From contig CAIWCD010000046.1 in NCBI GenBank assembly GCA_903911145.1, positions 86,350-150,349 of the forward strand: a DNA stretch of 64,000 nt, written 5' to 3'. This document shows, piece after piece, positions 9,401 to 17,430 of the stretch. Position 1 is the stretch's first letter. Each line of letters starts with the position of its first letter. The notes under the pieces are model-generated. The model worked only from the letters and a program-made list of their open reading frames with translations, was not told where the DNA came from and ran no database searches. This DNA comes from an uncultured delta proteobacterium (GTDB taxonomy: Bacteria > Myxococcota > Myxococcia > Myxococcales > 40CM-4-68-19). Both the position numbers and the translations under genes were made by a program.

Positions 9401-11041
9401 ATGACCCATCCGCTCGCAGGACAGCCGGCTCCGGCCTCGTCGCTGGTCGATATCTCGAAACTTCTCTCGCGCTATTTCGACGCGGTTCCTGACCCTCGCG
9501 TCCAGAGCGAGCGCGTCGCCTTCGGCACGTCGGGCCATCGCGGTTCGTCGCTGCGCGTGAGTTTCAACGAGTCGCACATCCTCGCGATCGTGCAGGCGGT
9601 CTGCGAATACCGCGCGGCGCACAAGATCGATGGGCCGCTCTTCATCGGCAAGGACACGCACGCGCTCAGCGGGCCGGCGCAGGAGACCGCGCTCGAGGTG
9701 CTCGCGGGAAACGGCGCCTCTGTGTTCCACGCGGGCAGCGGCGGCTTCACGCCGACGCCGGTCATCTCGCACGCGATCCTCGGTTGGAACCGGGGACGAG
9801 AAAGCGGCTTCGCGGATGGTCTGGTGATCACGCCGTCGCACAATCCACCCGAGGACGGCGGCATCAAGTACAACCCGCCCAACGGCGGCCCCGCTGATAC
9901 CGACGTGACTGGATGGATCGAGAAACGGGCCAACCAGTTGCTCGAGGAGAAGTGCGCTTCGGTGAAGCGGATCCCTCTCGCGGCCGCCCTGCGCGCGCCC
10001 GGCATCCGCGAGCACGACTATATCAATCCATATGTCAATGATTTGAGCAGCGTCGTGGATATCGACGCGATTCGTGCGAGCAAACTCAAGCTGGGCGCGG
10101 CTCCGCTCGGCGGCGCGAACATCCAGTATTGGGACCCGATCGTTGCTCGATATGGACTTGATATCACCGTCGTCGACCGCACCGTCGACCCGACATTCCG
10201 GTTCATGCCGCTCGATCACGATGGGAAGATCCGCACCGACTGTTCGTCGCCGTACGCGATGGCGAACCTGATTGCGCTCAAGGACAAGTTCGATCTCTCG
10301 TTCGGAAACGACGGCGATTCCGATCGGCACGGCATCGTGACGAAGAGCATGGGACTGCTCAATCCGAATCATTTTCTCTCTGTCGCGATCGACCAACTCT
10401 TCCGCGCGCGCGCATGGAAGGCGGACACCGCGATTGGCAAGACGCTCGTCTCGAGTGCGCTGATCGATCGCGTCGCCAATTCACTCGGGCGTCGGCTCTA
10501 CGAGGTTCCCGTCGGCTTCAAATATTTCGTGCAGGGCCTGCTTCACGGCTCACTCGGTTTCGGCGGCGAGGAGAGCGCGGGCGCGTCGTTCCTGCGCAAG
10601 GACGGCACGGTCTGGACGACGGATAAGGACGGGATCATTCTCGACCTGCTCGCCGCGGAGATGATGGCGACGAGCGGGAAGGATCCGGGCGTTCGCGTGC
10701 AGGAGCTCTTCGCGACGCTGGGAAAGCCGGTCTACACGCGCGTCGATGCGCCGGCCACGCCCGAGGAGAAAGCGAAGCTCAAGAAGCTCTCTCCCGAGAG
10801 CGTGAAGGCCGCGCAGCTGGCGGGCGAGCCGATCACGCGCAAGCTCACGCGTGCGCCAGGCGACGGCGCGGAGATCGGTGGCCTCAAGGTCGAGACGGCG
10901 AGCGGCTGGTTCGCAGCGCGGCCGAGCGGCACCGAGGACGTCTACAAAATCTATGCGGAGAGTTTCAAAGACGAGGCGCACCTCGCGCGAATTCTCGACG
11001 AGGCGCGCGGGATCGTCAGTGCAGCGCTCGCCGGAAAGTGA
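9401..11041 (+). CDS. pgm: Phosphoglucomutase, glucose-phosphate specific
   Basis: Interconverts glucose 1-phosphate and glucose 6-phosphate, linking glycogen and cell-surface sugar synthesis to glycolysis. At 546 residues it has the usual length of the bacterial Pgm branch. Landmarks in order: FGTSGHRGSS, the phosphoserine loop TPSHNPPEDGGIKYN, metal loop FGNDGDSDRHG, sugar-binding loop GGEESAGAS, and the phosphate-binding RPSGTEDVYKIYAES at the C-terminus. The ATG at 9401 starts the conserved part; 33 upstream in-frame codons are probably not translated. It is transcribed away from the amidase gene with about 140 bases between them. Confidence 0.95.
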   Translation: MTHPLAGQPAPASSLVDISKLLSRYFDAVPDPRVQSERVAFGTSGHRGSSLRVSFNESHILAIVQAVCEYRAAHKIDGPLFIGKDTHALSGPAQETALEVLAGNGASVFHAGSGGFTPTPVISHAILGWNRGRESGFADGLVITPSHNPPEDGGIKYNPPNGGPADTDVTGWIEKRANQLLEEKCASVKRIPLAAALRAPGIREHDYINPYVNDLSSVVDIDAIRASKLKLGAAPLGGANIQYWDPIVARYGLDITVVDRTVDPTFRFMPLDHDGKIRTDCSSPYAMANLIALKDKFDLSFGNDGDSDRHGIVTKSMGLLNPNHFLSVAIDQLFRARAWKADTAIGKTLVSSALIDRVANSLGRRLYEVPVGFKYFVQGLLHGSLGFGGEESAGASFLRKDGTVWTTDKDGIILDLLAAEMMATSGKDPGVRVQELFATLGKPVYTRVDAPATPEEKAKLKKLSPESVKAAQLAGEPITRKLTRAPGDGAEIGGLKVETASGWFAARPSGTEDVYKIYAESFKDEAHLARILDEARGIVSAALAGK

Positions 11042-11051
11042 CTGCAGTCAC
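11038..11051. repeat. 14-bp perfect palindrome at convergent gene ends
   Basis: GTGACTGCAGTCAC spans the stop codon of pgm and the stop codon of the convergent small gene. With no loop or T-run it is a poor intrinsic terminator; it may be chance or a protein-binding site. Confidence 0.4.
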
Positions 11052-11470
11052 CGAGGACGATTGACGATCAGATCTCGGCACCGCGCGGCGTGCTCGGGAA
11101 AGCGCGCCGCGACTCGCATGAGCACCTCGTCCATCTCGGACGTGGAGACGAAGGGAAACACTCCCTCGTGCAGCGCGAGTGAGATCCTCCGCGAATCGTC
11201 TCCTTCGCGAAGCCACTGCTCCAACGTCCGTTGGAGGGACTCTCCGTTCTCACTGCCGCTCCACGTCGCGACCGCGAGCAGCGCACTTGCGGCGCGCAAC
11301 GACAATCGCTCCTCGCGGACCAACTGCTCGACGAGTGGCGCGATGTCTTCGCAGCCTTGAGCGCGGAACAGATCCTCAACCGCATCCGACAGCGCGGTGA
11401 GGTCGAAGTCGGGATGATCCGGATCCTGCTCGCGCTTCAAGATCGCTGCGACGGCCGACTCGATCTCCAT
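11048..11470 (-). CDS. Small hypothetical protein downstream of glpD
   Basis: A 140-residue acidic, mostly helical protein that I do not recognise. It has no signal peptide, membrane span or cysteine cluster suggesting metal binding. Short Leu/Ala-rich helices (ALSDAVEDLFRAQG, LSLRAASALLAVAT, MDEVLMRVAARFPEHAARC) resemble helical-repeat or adaptor proteins. It begins 15 bases after glpD ends on the same strand, so it is probably co-transcribed with glpD. Confidence 0.7.
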   Translation of the reverse strand: MEIESAVAAILKREQDPDHPDFDLTALSDAVEDLFRAQGCEDIAPLVEQLVREERLSLRAASALLAVATWSGSENGESLQRTLEQWLREGDDSRRISLALHEGVFPFVSTSEMDEVLMRVAARFPEHAARCRDLIVNRPR

Positions 11471-11485
11471 GCCGCTCTCTCTCGA

Positions 11486-13123
11486 TCAGTGCGTTGCGGC
11501 AGGCGCCGCGTCGAGCGAGCCGTGGCGGGCGAAGTAGTCGCGCCACTTCTCGTCTGCCTTCTCGCCAAACAGAATCGCGCAGGCCTCGCGCAGGCCCGCG
11601 GCGCTCCTGAGCTCCTCGTTGCGCACGACCAGCGAGATCTTGCTGCGCCTCCGGAGGAAATCCTCGAGCGTGACGACCATCTCGCGCCGCGCCGCCTGCT
11701 CGATCTCGCAGCGTAGATACTCGGCGTTCTCGATTAGCACCTCCGCTTCGCGCGGGTCGGAGCGGATTGCCTCGAGCAGCGCGAACGCCTCGGTGCCGTA
11801 GCGGCGCCAGAGTCTCGTCGAGAGCTTCTCTGACGAGGAGGCCGCAGTCAGCGCGTCGAGATCCATCAACTGCGCGCGGTGGAACCACTCCTCGCGCGTC
11901 TGCTCGGACGGCTCGCCATACCAGCGCCGCTTCGGCCACGGCAGCGCGATGCCGAGCTCTCCGATGATCTTCGAGATCTCCTCGCCCACGTTGAGGCAGT
12001 CGGTGAGCTTGCCGCCGAAGATCGTCAGATGCTTCGTCGCCGCGTCGACCTCGACGACATGCTTGCGCGACAGCTGCATCCAGTCCTTGCCGCCCGCGGC
12101 CTGCGCGCCAACCGCGAGGGGCCGCACGCCGCAGCGCTCGGCGATGATGTCCTTCTCGGTGAGCGGCTCCTCGAGCTTGAGCCGCTTGTTGATGTTCTCG
12201 AGGACGAAGCGGCGATCCTCGGGCGTGACGACCACCTCAGGCGAATCGACCTTCGTGTCGGTCGTGCCGATGCAGGTGCGCGGCCCCATCGGGATGACGA
12301 AGAAGAGGCGGCCATCGTCGGCGAAGAACGTCAGCACGCGCCGGTGAGGGGTCAGCTTGCGCACGAGAATGTGGATGCCTTTCGAGAGCGCGTGCTTGTG
12401 CGAAGTCGTCACGCCAGAGCGCCGGTTCTGCTCGTCCGCGTAGGGGCCGCACGCATTGATGAGCGTGCGCGTGCGGATCTCGAACGTCTTGCCGCTCTCT
12501 TTGTCGCGCGCCTGCACGCGCCACTCATCGCCGACGCGCTTCGCCGAGAGCGACTCGACATAGTTCGCGCCCGCGCAGCCGTGGTCGAGAGCGGCCCGAA
12601 TGAAGAGCCAGACAAAGCGCGCGTCGTTGTCGTGCAGATAGGCGTCGGAATATTCGAAGCCGCCGTCGCAGAGGGACGTGTTGACGATCGGCTCGTCGCG
12701 ATTCATCTCGTTCGTGCTCATCAGGCGCGGCCGCTTGGTGAAGCCGTTGCCCATGAACCAGTAGAGCCAGCTTCCCGCGAGCAGCTTCCAGAGCCCGTGG
12801 CGGAAACCCTTCTCGTGCGCCATGAAGAAACGGATCTCCTGCACCGTGCTGGGATAGGCGCGGATCAGGCGATTGCGCACCATGCAGAGCTTGCGCACGA
12901 GCTTGAACTCGAACGACTCGAGATACTTGATGCCGCCCCACGCGAGGTTGCTCGACTGCTCGCTGGTGACGCCGGCGAAGTCGCCGCGATCGATCAGCGC
13001 CACGCGCAGCCCGCGTGCGCTCAGCGCGGCCGCGGAGACGGCGCCATTGATGCCGCCGCCAATCACCAGCGTGTCGAAGAGCTGCTCACCCAATCGCCGA
13101 ATGTTGTTTGCCCGCAGACCCAT
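11486..13123 (-). CDS. glpD: FAD-dependent glycerol-3-phosphate dehydrogenase
   Basis: Oxidises sn-glycerol 3-phosphate to dihydroxyacetone phosphate and passes electrons to the respiratory chain at the inner membrane. The 545-residue protein opens with the FAD-binding FDTLVIGGGINGAVSA, then shows LIDRGDFAGVTSEQSSNLAWGG and GIKYLE, a typical GlpD signature, and the substrate-region motifs IPMGPRTCIGTTDT and IFGGKLTDC. Length and order are normal. The ATG at 13123 has GGAGGT upstream. A damaged copy of its 5' end lies at 13758-13811, showing that its upstream region was duplicated. Confidence 0.93.
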   Translation of the reverse strand: MGLRANNIRRLGEQLFDTLVIGGGINGAVSAAALSARGLRVALIDRGDFAGVTSEQSSNLAWGGIKYLESFEFKLVRKLCMVRNRLIRAYPSTVQEIRFFMAHEKGFRHGLWKLLAGSWLYWFMGNGFTKRPRLMSTNEMNRDEPIVNTSLCDGGFEYSDAYLHDNDARFVWLFIRAALDHGCAGANYVESLSAKRVGDEWRVQARDKESGKTFEIRTRTLINACGPYADEQNRRSGVTTSHKHALSKGIHILVRKLTPHRRVLTFFADDGRLFFVIPMGPRTCIGTTDTKVDSPEVVVTPEDRRFVLENINKRLKLEEPLTEKDIIAERCGVRPLAVGAQAAGGKDWMQLSRKHVVEVDAATKHLTIFGGKLTDCLNVGEEISKIIGELGIALPWPKRRWYGEPSEQTREEWFHRAQLMDLDALTAASSSEKLSTRLWRRYGTEAFALLEAIRSDPREAEVLIENAEYLRCEIEQAARREMVVTLEDFLRRRSKISLVVRNEELRSAAGLREACAILFGEKADEKWRDYFARHGSLDAAPAATH

Positions 13124-13216
13124 GGAATGAACTTACCTCCATGTTCCCGCGCAGAGACATCGGGATCGGTTCGCGCCTCGCGCGTCGTCATCCAATCGCG
13201 CGCGAGGCGCTGCCGG
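13071..13216. repeat. Imperfect direct repeat, copy A
   Basis: About 145 bases that reappear 687-688 bases downstream (copy B, 13758-13903). It includes a 24-base identical block (13098-13121 against 13786-13809) and a 16-base identical block (13157-13172 against 13845-13860), with scattered substitutions and one indel elsewhere. Copy A contains the working 5' end of glpD and a dead 5' end of the membrane-protein gene. Confidence 0.88.
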
Positions 13217-13227
13217 ATCCTTGCTGA
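13141..13227 (+). pseudogene. 5' remnant of the YdjM-like membrane protein gene
   Basis: Read from its ATG, this stretch gives MFPRRDIGIGSRLARRHPI and then a stop after 28 residues. It matches MFLLGHIGIGSRLGRPLVS at the start of the intact gene at 13829. The histidine of the HIGIG motif has become Asp and the sequence loses similarity before the stop, so it is a non-functional fragment. Confidence 0.8.
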
Positions 13228-13240
13228 CCAGAACGCGGAT

Positions 13241-13657
13241 CTACTCCACGCCCTTCTGCTTCAGCCATTCGATGGCGTCTTTCGCACTCGTCGCCTCGAC
13301 GAGTTCAATCCCCGCGGGGCCGACCTTGGCGCTGTAGTTCTTGATGGTCATGTTGGTCGCGGCGCTCTGCGAACTGATGGTGATGAAGTACTTGATGCCG
13401 ATCTCGGCAAACTTCTTGAACACGTCGGTGCCGATGAACGACTGGATCTCAGGCGGGAAGTTCCCCTTCGCCGTACTTGAGTCGACGATCCAGGCCTTGC
13501 CGCCTCTCGCCCGTGCCTCACTCACGCCCTTCACCATGACGGTTTCTTTGAATGCATCGAGCGTGACGAAATAGCTCTGCCAGGTGTCGACCACGGCCGA
13601 CACACTGGGTTCCCAGCAGCACGTCAACTTCCCCGGAATCGTATGATACGGATCCAT
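13241..13657 (-). CDS. STAS/SpoIIAA-like small protein
   Basis: A cytosolic protein of 138 residues. Its pattern of short strands and helices (AVVDTWQSYFV, ETVMVKGVSEAR, KAWIVDSSTAKG, KYFITISSQSAATN) resembles STAS/SpoIIAA-like folds, which often bind phospho-partners or lipids; this is a fold guess, not a firm family call. The ATG at 13657 has a strong GGAGGGG ribosome-binding site, which rules out the much longer open frame upstream. It is visibly less GC-rich than its neighbours and lies between the two 145-bp direct repeats, so it was probably brought in with the insertion that created them. Confidence 0.72.
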   Translation of the reverse strand: MDPYHTIPGKLTCCWEPSVSAVVDTWQSYFVTLDAFKETVMVKGVSEARARGGKAWIVDSSTAKGNFPPEIQSFIGTDVFKKFAEIGIKYFITISSQSAATNMTIKNYSAKVGPAGIELVEATSAKDAIEWLKQKGVE

Positions 13658-13757
13658 CTGTCCCCTCCTGGTTGGCGAATGAATGCGATGGCCATTTTGA
13701 ATCGGCCGCGCGACAGATCTGCTGAGTGAAATTGCCGAGGCAGAGAAGACAGCCTGC

Positions 13758-13811
13758 GTGTCGAACAGCTGCTGACTCAATTGAGCGAATGTTGTTTGCC
13801 CGCAGACCCGT
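13758..13811 (-). pseudogene. 5' remnant of glpD
   Basis: On the minus strand this copies the first codons of glpD (GLRANNI and, after a one-base indel, a QLFDT-encoding part), but the start codon reads ACG instead of ATG and the indel breaks the frame. It sits upstream of the intact membrane-protein gene as part of repeat copy B. Confidence 0.78.
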
Positions 13812-13903
13812 GAGATGAACTCCCCTCCATGTTCCTGCTTGGACACATCGGGATCGGTTCCCGCCTCGGCCGCCCTCTCGTCTCGCGCGAGGTGATGCCG
13901 TGG
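13758..13903. repeat. Imperfect direct repeat, copy B
   Basis: Partner of copy A at 13071-13216. Copy B holds the working 5' end of the membrane-protein gene and a dead 5' end of glpD. The opposite fate of the two ends in the two copies is what a duplication followed by decay would leave. Confidence 0.88.
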
Positions 13904-14425
13904 CTTCTTCTCGGCTGCGTGCTGCCCGACGTCATCGACAAGCCGCTCTATTACGGTCTCTCGTTGGCGACGGGAAAGCACGCGCAGGAGCTCGGGCTCA
14001 TCTCCAGTACGCGGACGTTCGGGCACACGTTTTTCTTGGCGACGCTCTGCTGGTTTCTCGCTGACCGCAGATTCACGCGTGCGCCCGGCCTTGCTGGGCG
14101 CGGGTTTGCGCTCTTCGTTGGACTGCTGACGCACTTTCTCCTCGACCTCGGCGGTGAGGTCTGGGGGCCGATCGCCGACTTAATCACCGGCACTCCTCCG
14201 CTGCCGCGCATCGGACCGAGCACGCTCGAGGGAATGCTCTTTCCTCTGCTTGGCCCGCATTTTCCCATCGCGCCATTTCATTCATTCGGCGAGCACGCAG
14301 CCTCGTTGACGAGCAGTTATGTCCTCTTTGGCGAACTGCTCGGCGGCGCGCTGCTCCTGCTCGACTGGCGCGCGTATCGCAAAGCGCGCGGACGCGTGGT
14401 ATCGGCGGACAATGCCCAACGATGA
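13829..14425 (+). CDS. YdjM-like inner-membrane metal-dependent hydrolase (PF04307-like)
   Basis: A 198-residue integral membrane protein with several hydrophobic spans. Conserved polar motifs match the YdjM/DUF457 family of putative membrane-bound metal-dependent hydrolases: LGHIGIGSRL at the N-terminus, LPDVIDKP, RTFGHTFF and LTHFLLDLGG. The His and Asp residues in these motifs are the likely metal ligands. The biochemical role of the family is poorly known. Its last 14 bases overlap the tag gene, suggesting joint transcription. The 5' end is duplicated as a dead fragment at 13141-13227. Confidence 0.8.
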   Translation: MFLLGHIGIGSRLGRPLVSREVMPWLLLGCVLPDVIDKPLYYGLSLATGKHAQELGLISSTRTFGHTFFLATLCWFLADRRFTRAPGLAGRGFALFVGLLTHFLLDLGGEVWGPIADLITGTPPLPRIGPSTLEGMLFPLLGPHFPIAPFHSFGEHAASLTSSYVLFGELLGGALLLLDWRAYRKARGRVVSADNAQR

Positions 14426-14978
14426 ATCGCGCTGCCCGTGGCCGAGCGACGACGCGCAGATGGTCGCCTATCACGACGAAGAGTGGGGGCGCCCCGAGCG
14501 GGACTCGCGCGCGCTCTTCGCGAAGTTGATCCTCGATGGATTCCAGGCCGGGTTGTCGTGGCGCACGATCCTGCATAAGCGCGCAGCCTTCGAACGGGCC
14601 TTCGCGCAGTTTAATCCCGAGAAGATCGCGCGGTTTAATGAGCGGGATATCAAGCGGCTATTGGCCGATGCGGGAATTGTCCGGCACCGAGGCAAGATCG
14701 AAGCGACCATTTCGAACGCGCGCGCATATCTGGAGATTGAAGCGAAGGAAGGCTTCGCACCGCTGCTCTGGAGCTTCGTGAATGACGCGCCGATCGTGAA
14801 CCAACCAAAGCGCCCGCGCGATATCCCGACCGAGACGAAGGAGAGCCGTGCGATGTCGAAGATGCTGCGCGCGCGCGACTTCCGCTTCGTCGGTCCGACG
14901 ATCTGTTATGCCTTCATGCAGGCGACGGGAATGGTCGATGACCATCTCGTCGGCTGCTTCCGCAAGGCAGGGGATTGA
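14412..14978 (+). CDS. tag: DNA-3-methyladenine glycosylase I
   Basis: Removes 3-methyladenine from alkylated DNA, opening base-excision repair. At 188 residues it has normal Tag length. The zinc-site residues are in place: Cys8 (SRCPWPS), His21 (AYHDEEWG), and the C-terminal DDHLVGCFR supplying His and Cys. The substrate-pocket segment GFQAGLSWRTILHKR is also conserved. The ATG at 14412 lies inside the end of the preceding gene. The stop at 14976-14978 abuts the stop of the convergent peptidase gene without any spacer. Confidence 0.93.
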   Translation: MPNDESRCPWPSDDAQMVAYHDEEWGRPERDSRALFAKLILDGFQAGLSWRTILHKRAAFERAFAQFNPEKIARFNERDIKRLLADAGIVRHRGKIEATISNARAYLEIEAKEGFAPLLWSFVNDAPIVNQPKRPRDIPTETKESRAMSKMLRARDFRFVGPTICYAFMQATGMVDDHLVGCFRKAGD

Positions 14979-16802
14979 TTACCAGCCGCAGCGCGCGCCC
15001 TTGTTCTGCTCCTTCAGCCACGTCTGCAGCGGCGCGAAGTAATCGAGGATCGCCGTCGCATCCATCTCGCGCGAGCCGGTCATCGTCGCGAGCGCCTCCT
15101 GCCAGGGCTTGCTGGCGCCGAGGGCGAGCATCGCCTTGAGTTGATCGCCCGCCGCCTTGCTGCCGTAGACCGAGCATTCATGCAGCGGCCCCTTGAATCC
15201 CGAGGCCTGGCACATCGAGCGGTGGAATTGATATTGAAGGATGCGTGCGAGGAAGTATCGCGCATAGGGAACATTCGCCGGCACGTGATACTTCGCGCCC
15301 GGATCGAAATCCTCCTCGGAGCGCGATACCGGCGCTGATACTCCCTGATACTTCTGCCGCAGCTCCCACCATGCCTGGTTGTAATGAGCCGGCGATACCT
15401 TTCCGCTGAAGACCTCCCAACGCCACTTATCGATTAACAGGCCGAAGGGAAGAAATGAGACGCGCGTTAATGCGTCTCTTAATTGGACCTCAATCAACCC
15501 TTTCTCGTCGGTCGGAACCTTGTCGAGCAGACCCAGCTTCTGCAGATATCCGGGAGTCATCGAGAGCACGAGAGAATCGCCGATCGCCTCGTGGAAGCCG
15601 TCGTTCGCGCCGCCGTGATAGAGCCATGGCAGCTTGTAATAGGAGTGCTCATAGTAGTTATGGCCAAGCTCGTGGTGGATCGTCTCGAGATCCTCCTGGT
15701 TGGCCTTGATGCACATCTTCACGCGCAGATCGTTTTGAATGAGCACGTTCCACGCTGAGGCGTGGCAGACCACATCGCGGCCGGCGGGCTTCACGAACTG
15801 CGAGCGCTGCCAGAACGTCTCCGGCAATGGATCGAGCCCCATCGACGTATAGAAAGATTCGCCCGTCTTCACGATCCGCTTCGCGTCCCACTTCTGCGTT
15901 TCCATTGCCTTGGTGATATCGAGGCTTGAGCCCCCGGGATATGGCTCCACGAGCGGCCAGATATTCGTCCACTCCTGCGCCCACATATTGCCGAGCAGGT
16001 TGGCAGGAATGGGTTTCCCGTCGGGGACGAGCTCCTTGCCATAGGTCTTCTGCAAGCGGCCACGCACATAGCAATGCAGGTCGTCATAGAGCGGCTTGAC
16101 CTGCGCCCAGAGCCGGTCGAGCTCCTTCTCGAAATCATCGGCGGGCATATCGTAGCGGGCGCGCCAGAACGCTCCCTCGTCCGCAAAGCCGATCCCGCGC
16201 GCGGCCTTGTTCTGCAGCTCGACGAAGCGCGCATAGAGCGGCTTCATCTCTCGCGAGATGCTGTGCCAGCCGACCCACGCATCGCGCAGCTCGGACGGGT
16301 CGTGGCTGCGCGCGAGCACCTCTTCGAGTTCCTGCAGATCGCGGCAGCGGGCCTTGCCGTCGGGGCCGCACCACTTGCCCTTGCCGTAGAGACCTTCGAG
16401 CTTCGCGGCGAGCTGCGTCTCCTCTTCGCGCTCCTTCGCATCGGCAGGGCCGACGTCGTTGAGCTTGATGAGCAGCAACTGGCGCGCAGTGTCCGCGTCG
16501 AGGCCCGCGAGTCCGTCGAAGCGGGTCGCGTCATGCACCGCGCGCGTCTGGGCGGCGAGGAGATCGTCGTCGGCCGAGGCCGCGTTCAGCTCGGTGTCGT
16601 CGGTGATGTTTGTCGACTTGATCCACTGTGCGACGTTGTCCCGCGTCGAGAGCCGCTGCAGCTCATCCGCAGTGCGTGCGACGAACTGCTTCGCCTCGTC
16701 GGCCGTGGGCGCGCCCGTGAGCGCTGCGGCGTGCGGCGTGGGCTGCGCGGTGGCACAGGCGGCGAGAAGCGCGAGAGGGCAGGCGAGATGCGCGGCTTTC
16801 AT
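14979..16802 (-). CDS. M2-family peptidyl-dipeptidase (ACE-like) lipoprotein
   Basis: A 607-residue metallopeptidase of the angiotensin-converting-enzyme family, which releases C-terminal dipeptides. It begins with a signal and lipobox (LACPLALLAAC), so it is probably a periplasm-facing lipoprotein. The zinc site is complete: TIHHELGHNYYEH (HExxH) with the third ligand Glu in GFHEAIGDS. Other ACE-like blocks include NMWAQEWTNIW, DVVCHASAWN and LLIDKWRWEVFSG. The ATG at 16802 with CGGAG upstream gives a proper lipoprotein signal; the 27-codon upstream extension does not. It is one of six peptidases in this window. Confidence 0.92.
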   Translation of the reverse strand: MKAAHLACPLALLAACATAQPTPHAAALTGAPTADEAKQFVARTADELQRLSTRDNVAQWIKSTNITDDTELNAASADDDLLAAQTRAVHDATRFDGLAGLDADTARQLLLIKLNDVGPADAKEREEETQLAAKLEGLYGKGKWCGPDGKARCRDLQELEEVLARSHDPSELRDAWVGWHSISREMKPLYARFVELQNKAARGIGFADEGAFWRARYDMPADDFEKELDRLWAQVKPLYDDLHCYVRGRLQKTYGKELVPDGKPIPANLLGNMWAQEWTNIWPLVEPYPGGSSLDITKAMETQKWDAKRIVKTGESFYTSMGLDPLPETFWQRSQFVKPAGRDVVCHASAWNVLIQNDLRVKMCIKANQEDLETIHHELGHNYYEHSYYKLPWLYHGGANDGFHEAIGDSLVLSMTPGYLQKLGLLDKVPTDEKGLIEVQLRDALTRVSFLPFGLLIDKWRWEVFSGKVSPAHYNQAWWELRQKYQGVSAPVSRSEEDFDPGAKYHVPANVPYARYFLARILQYQFHRSMCQASGFKGPLHECSVYGSKAAGDQLKAMLALGASKPWQEALATMTGSREMDATAILDYFAPLQTWLKEQNKGARCGW

Positions 16803-16965
16803 AGGCGGGCTCCGGGGCGAAGGCGTGCCGACTATCGCGAATGGCCGCGGCATGGAAGGGAGGGATCGCGGACGGCGTCGCATCGGTCAATCCTCGGTCG
16901 CGCGTGAGAGCGATCGCCGTGCTAGATGGCGCCCTCCTGAAGGGTCCACCAAGAAGGAACGACGC

Positions 16966-17430
16966 ATGCACAAGGCAACGATCGCGCTGTTCGTCACCTG
17001 CCTCGCGCTTGGCGCAGCAGGCTGCGCGCCCACTCTGCGCTTCAACCAGAGCTTCCTCGTCGCGGACGATATGAAGATCTCCGACAAGGGCTACGCCTCG
17101 CTCAAGAGCACGGGCGAGAGCTTCGATCTGTCGCCCATCCGTGCGGCCGAAGGACGGGTCGATCACGTCGTCGTGTTCAAGGTGCACGGCAGCTACCTCC
17201 TCGTCGGCGAGGGGTTCAAGCACCTCTGGCGCCTCTGGCCGGGAGGGCAGGACGAGGTCCACTACCAGGCGGTCGATGACATCACCGCGCCGGGGAGCGG
17301 CTTTTCCGGCGTTGCTCTCGAGCCGGCAGGAAAGTGCGTTCGTTTCACCTTCACCAAGGGTGCCTCCCAGTCGCAGTGGTTCGTGACGAGCGGCGGCGAC
17401 CACGATGCAAAGGCGTGCCCCGATGCGTAG
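16966..17430 (+). CDS. Hypothetical lipoprotein
   Basis: A 154-residue exported protein with a lipobox (LALGAAGC, Cys about residue 20) after a short hydrophobic signal. The mature part is beta-rich (VDHVVVFKVHGSYLLVGEG, GKCVRFTFTKG) with no recognised domain. The ATG at 16966 has AAGGA eight bases upstream. It overlaps the next gene, a large coiled-coil membrane protein, by eight bases, so the two are probably made together and may work at the same envelope site. Confidence 0.78.
   Translation: MHKATIALFVTCLALGAAGCAPTLRFNQSFLVADDMKISDKGYASLKSTGESFDLSPIRAAEGRVDHVVVFKVHGSYLLVGEGFKHLWRLWPGGQDEVHYQAVDDITAPGSGFSGVALEPAGKCVRFTFTKGASQSQWFVTSGGDHDAKACPDA

Noticed and set aside
9392..10396. Long open reading frame antisense to pgm
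   Set aside because: It mirrors the well-supported pgm codons, is Arg/Asp/Val-rich and matches nothing; GC-rich genes routinely leave such shadows.
11879..13480. 533-codon open frame antisense to glpD
   Set aside because: Same reason: glpD is certain from its motifs and the antisense product has shadow-like composition.
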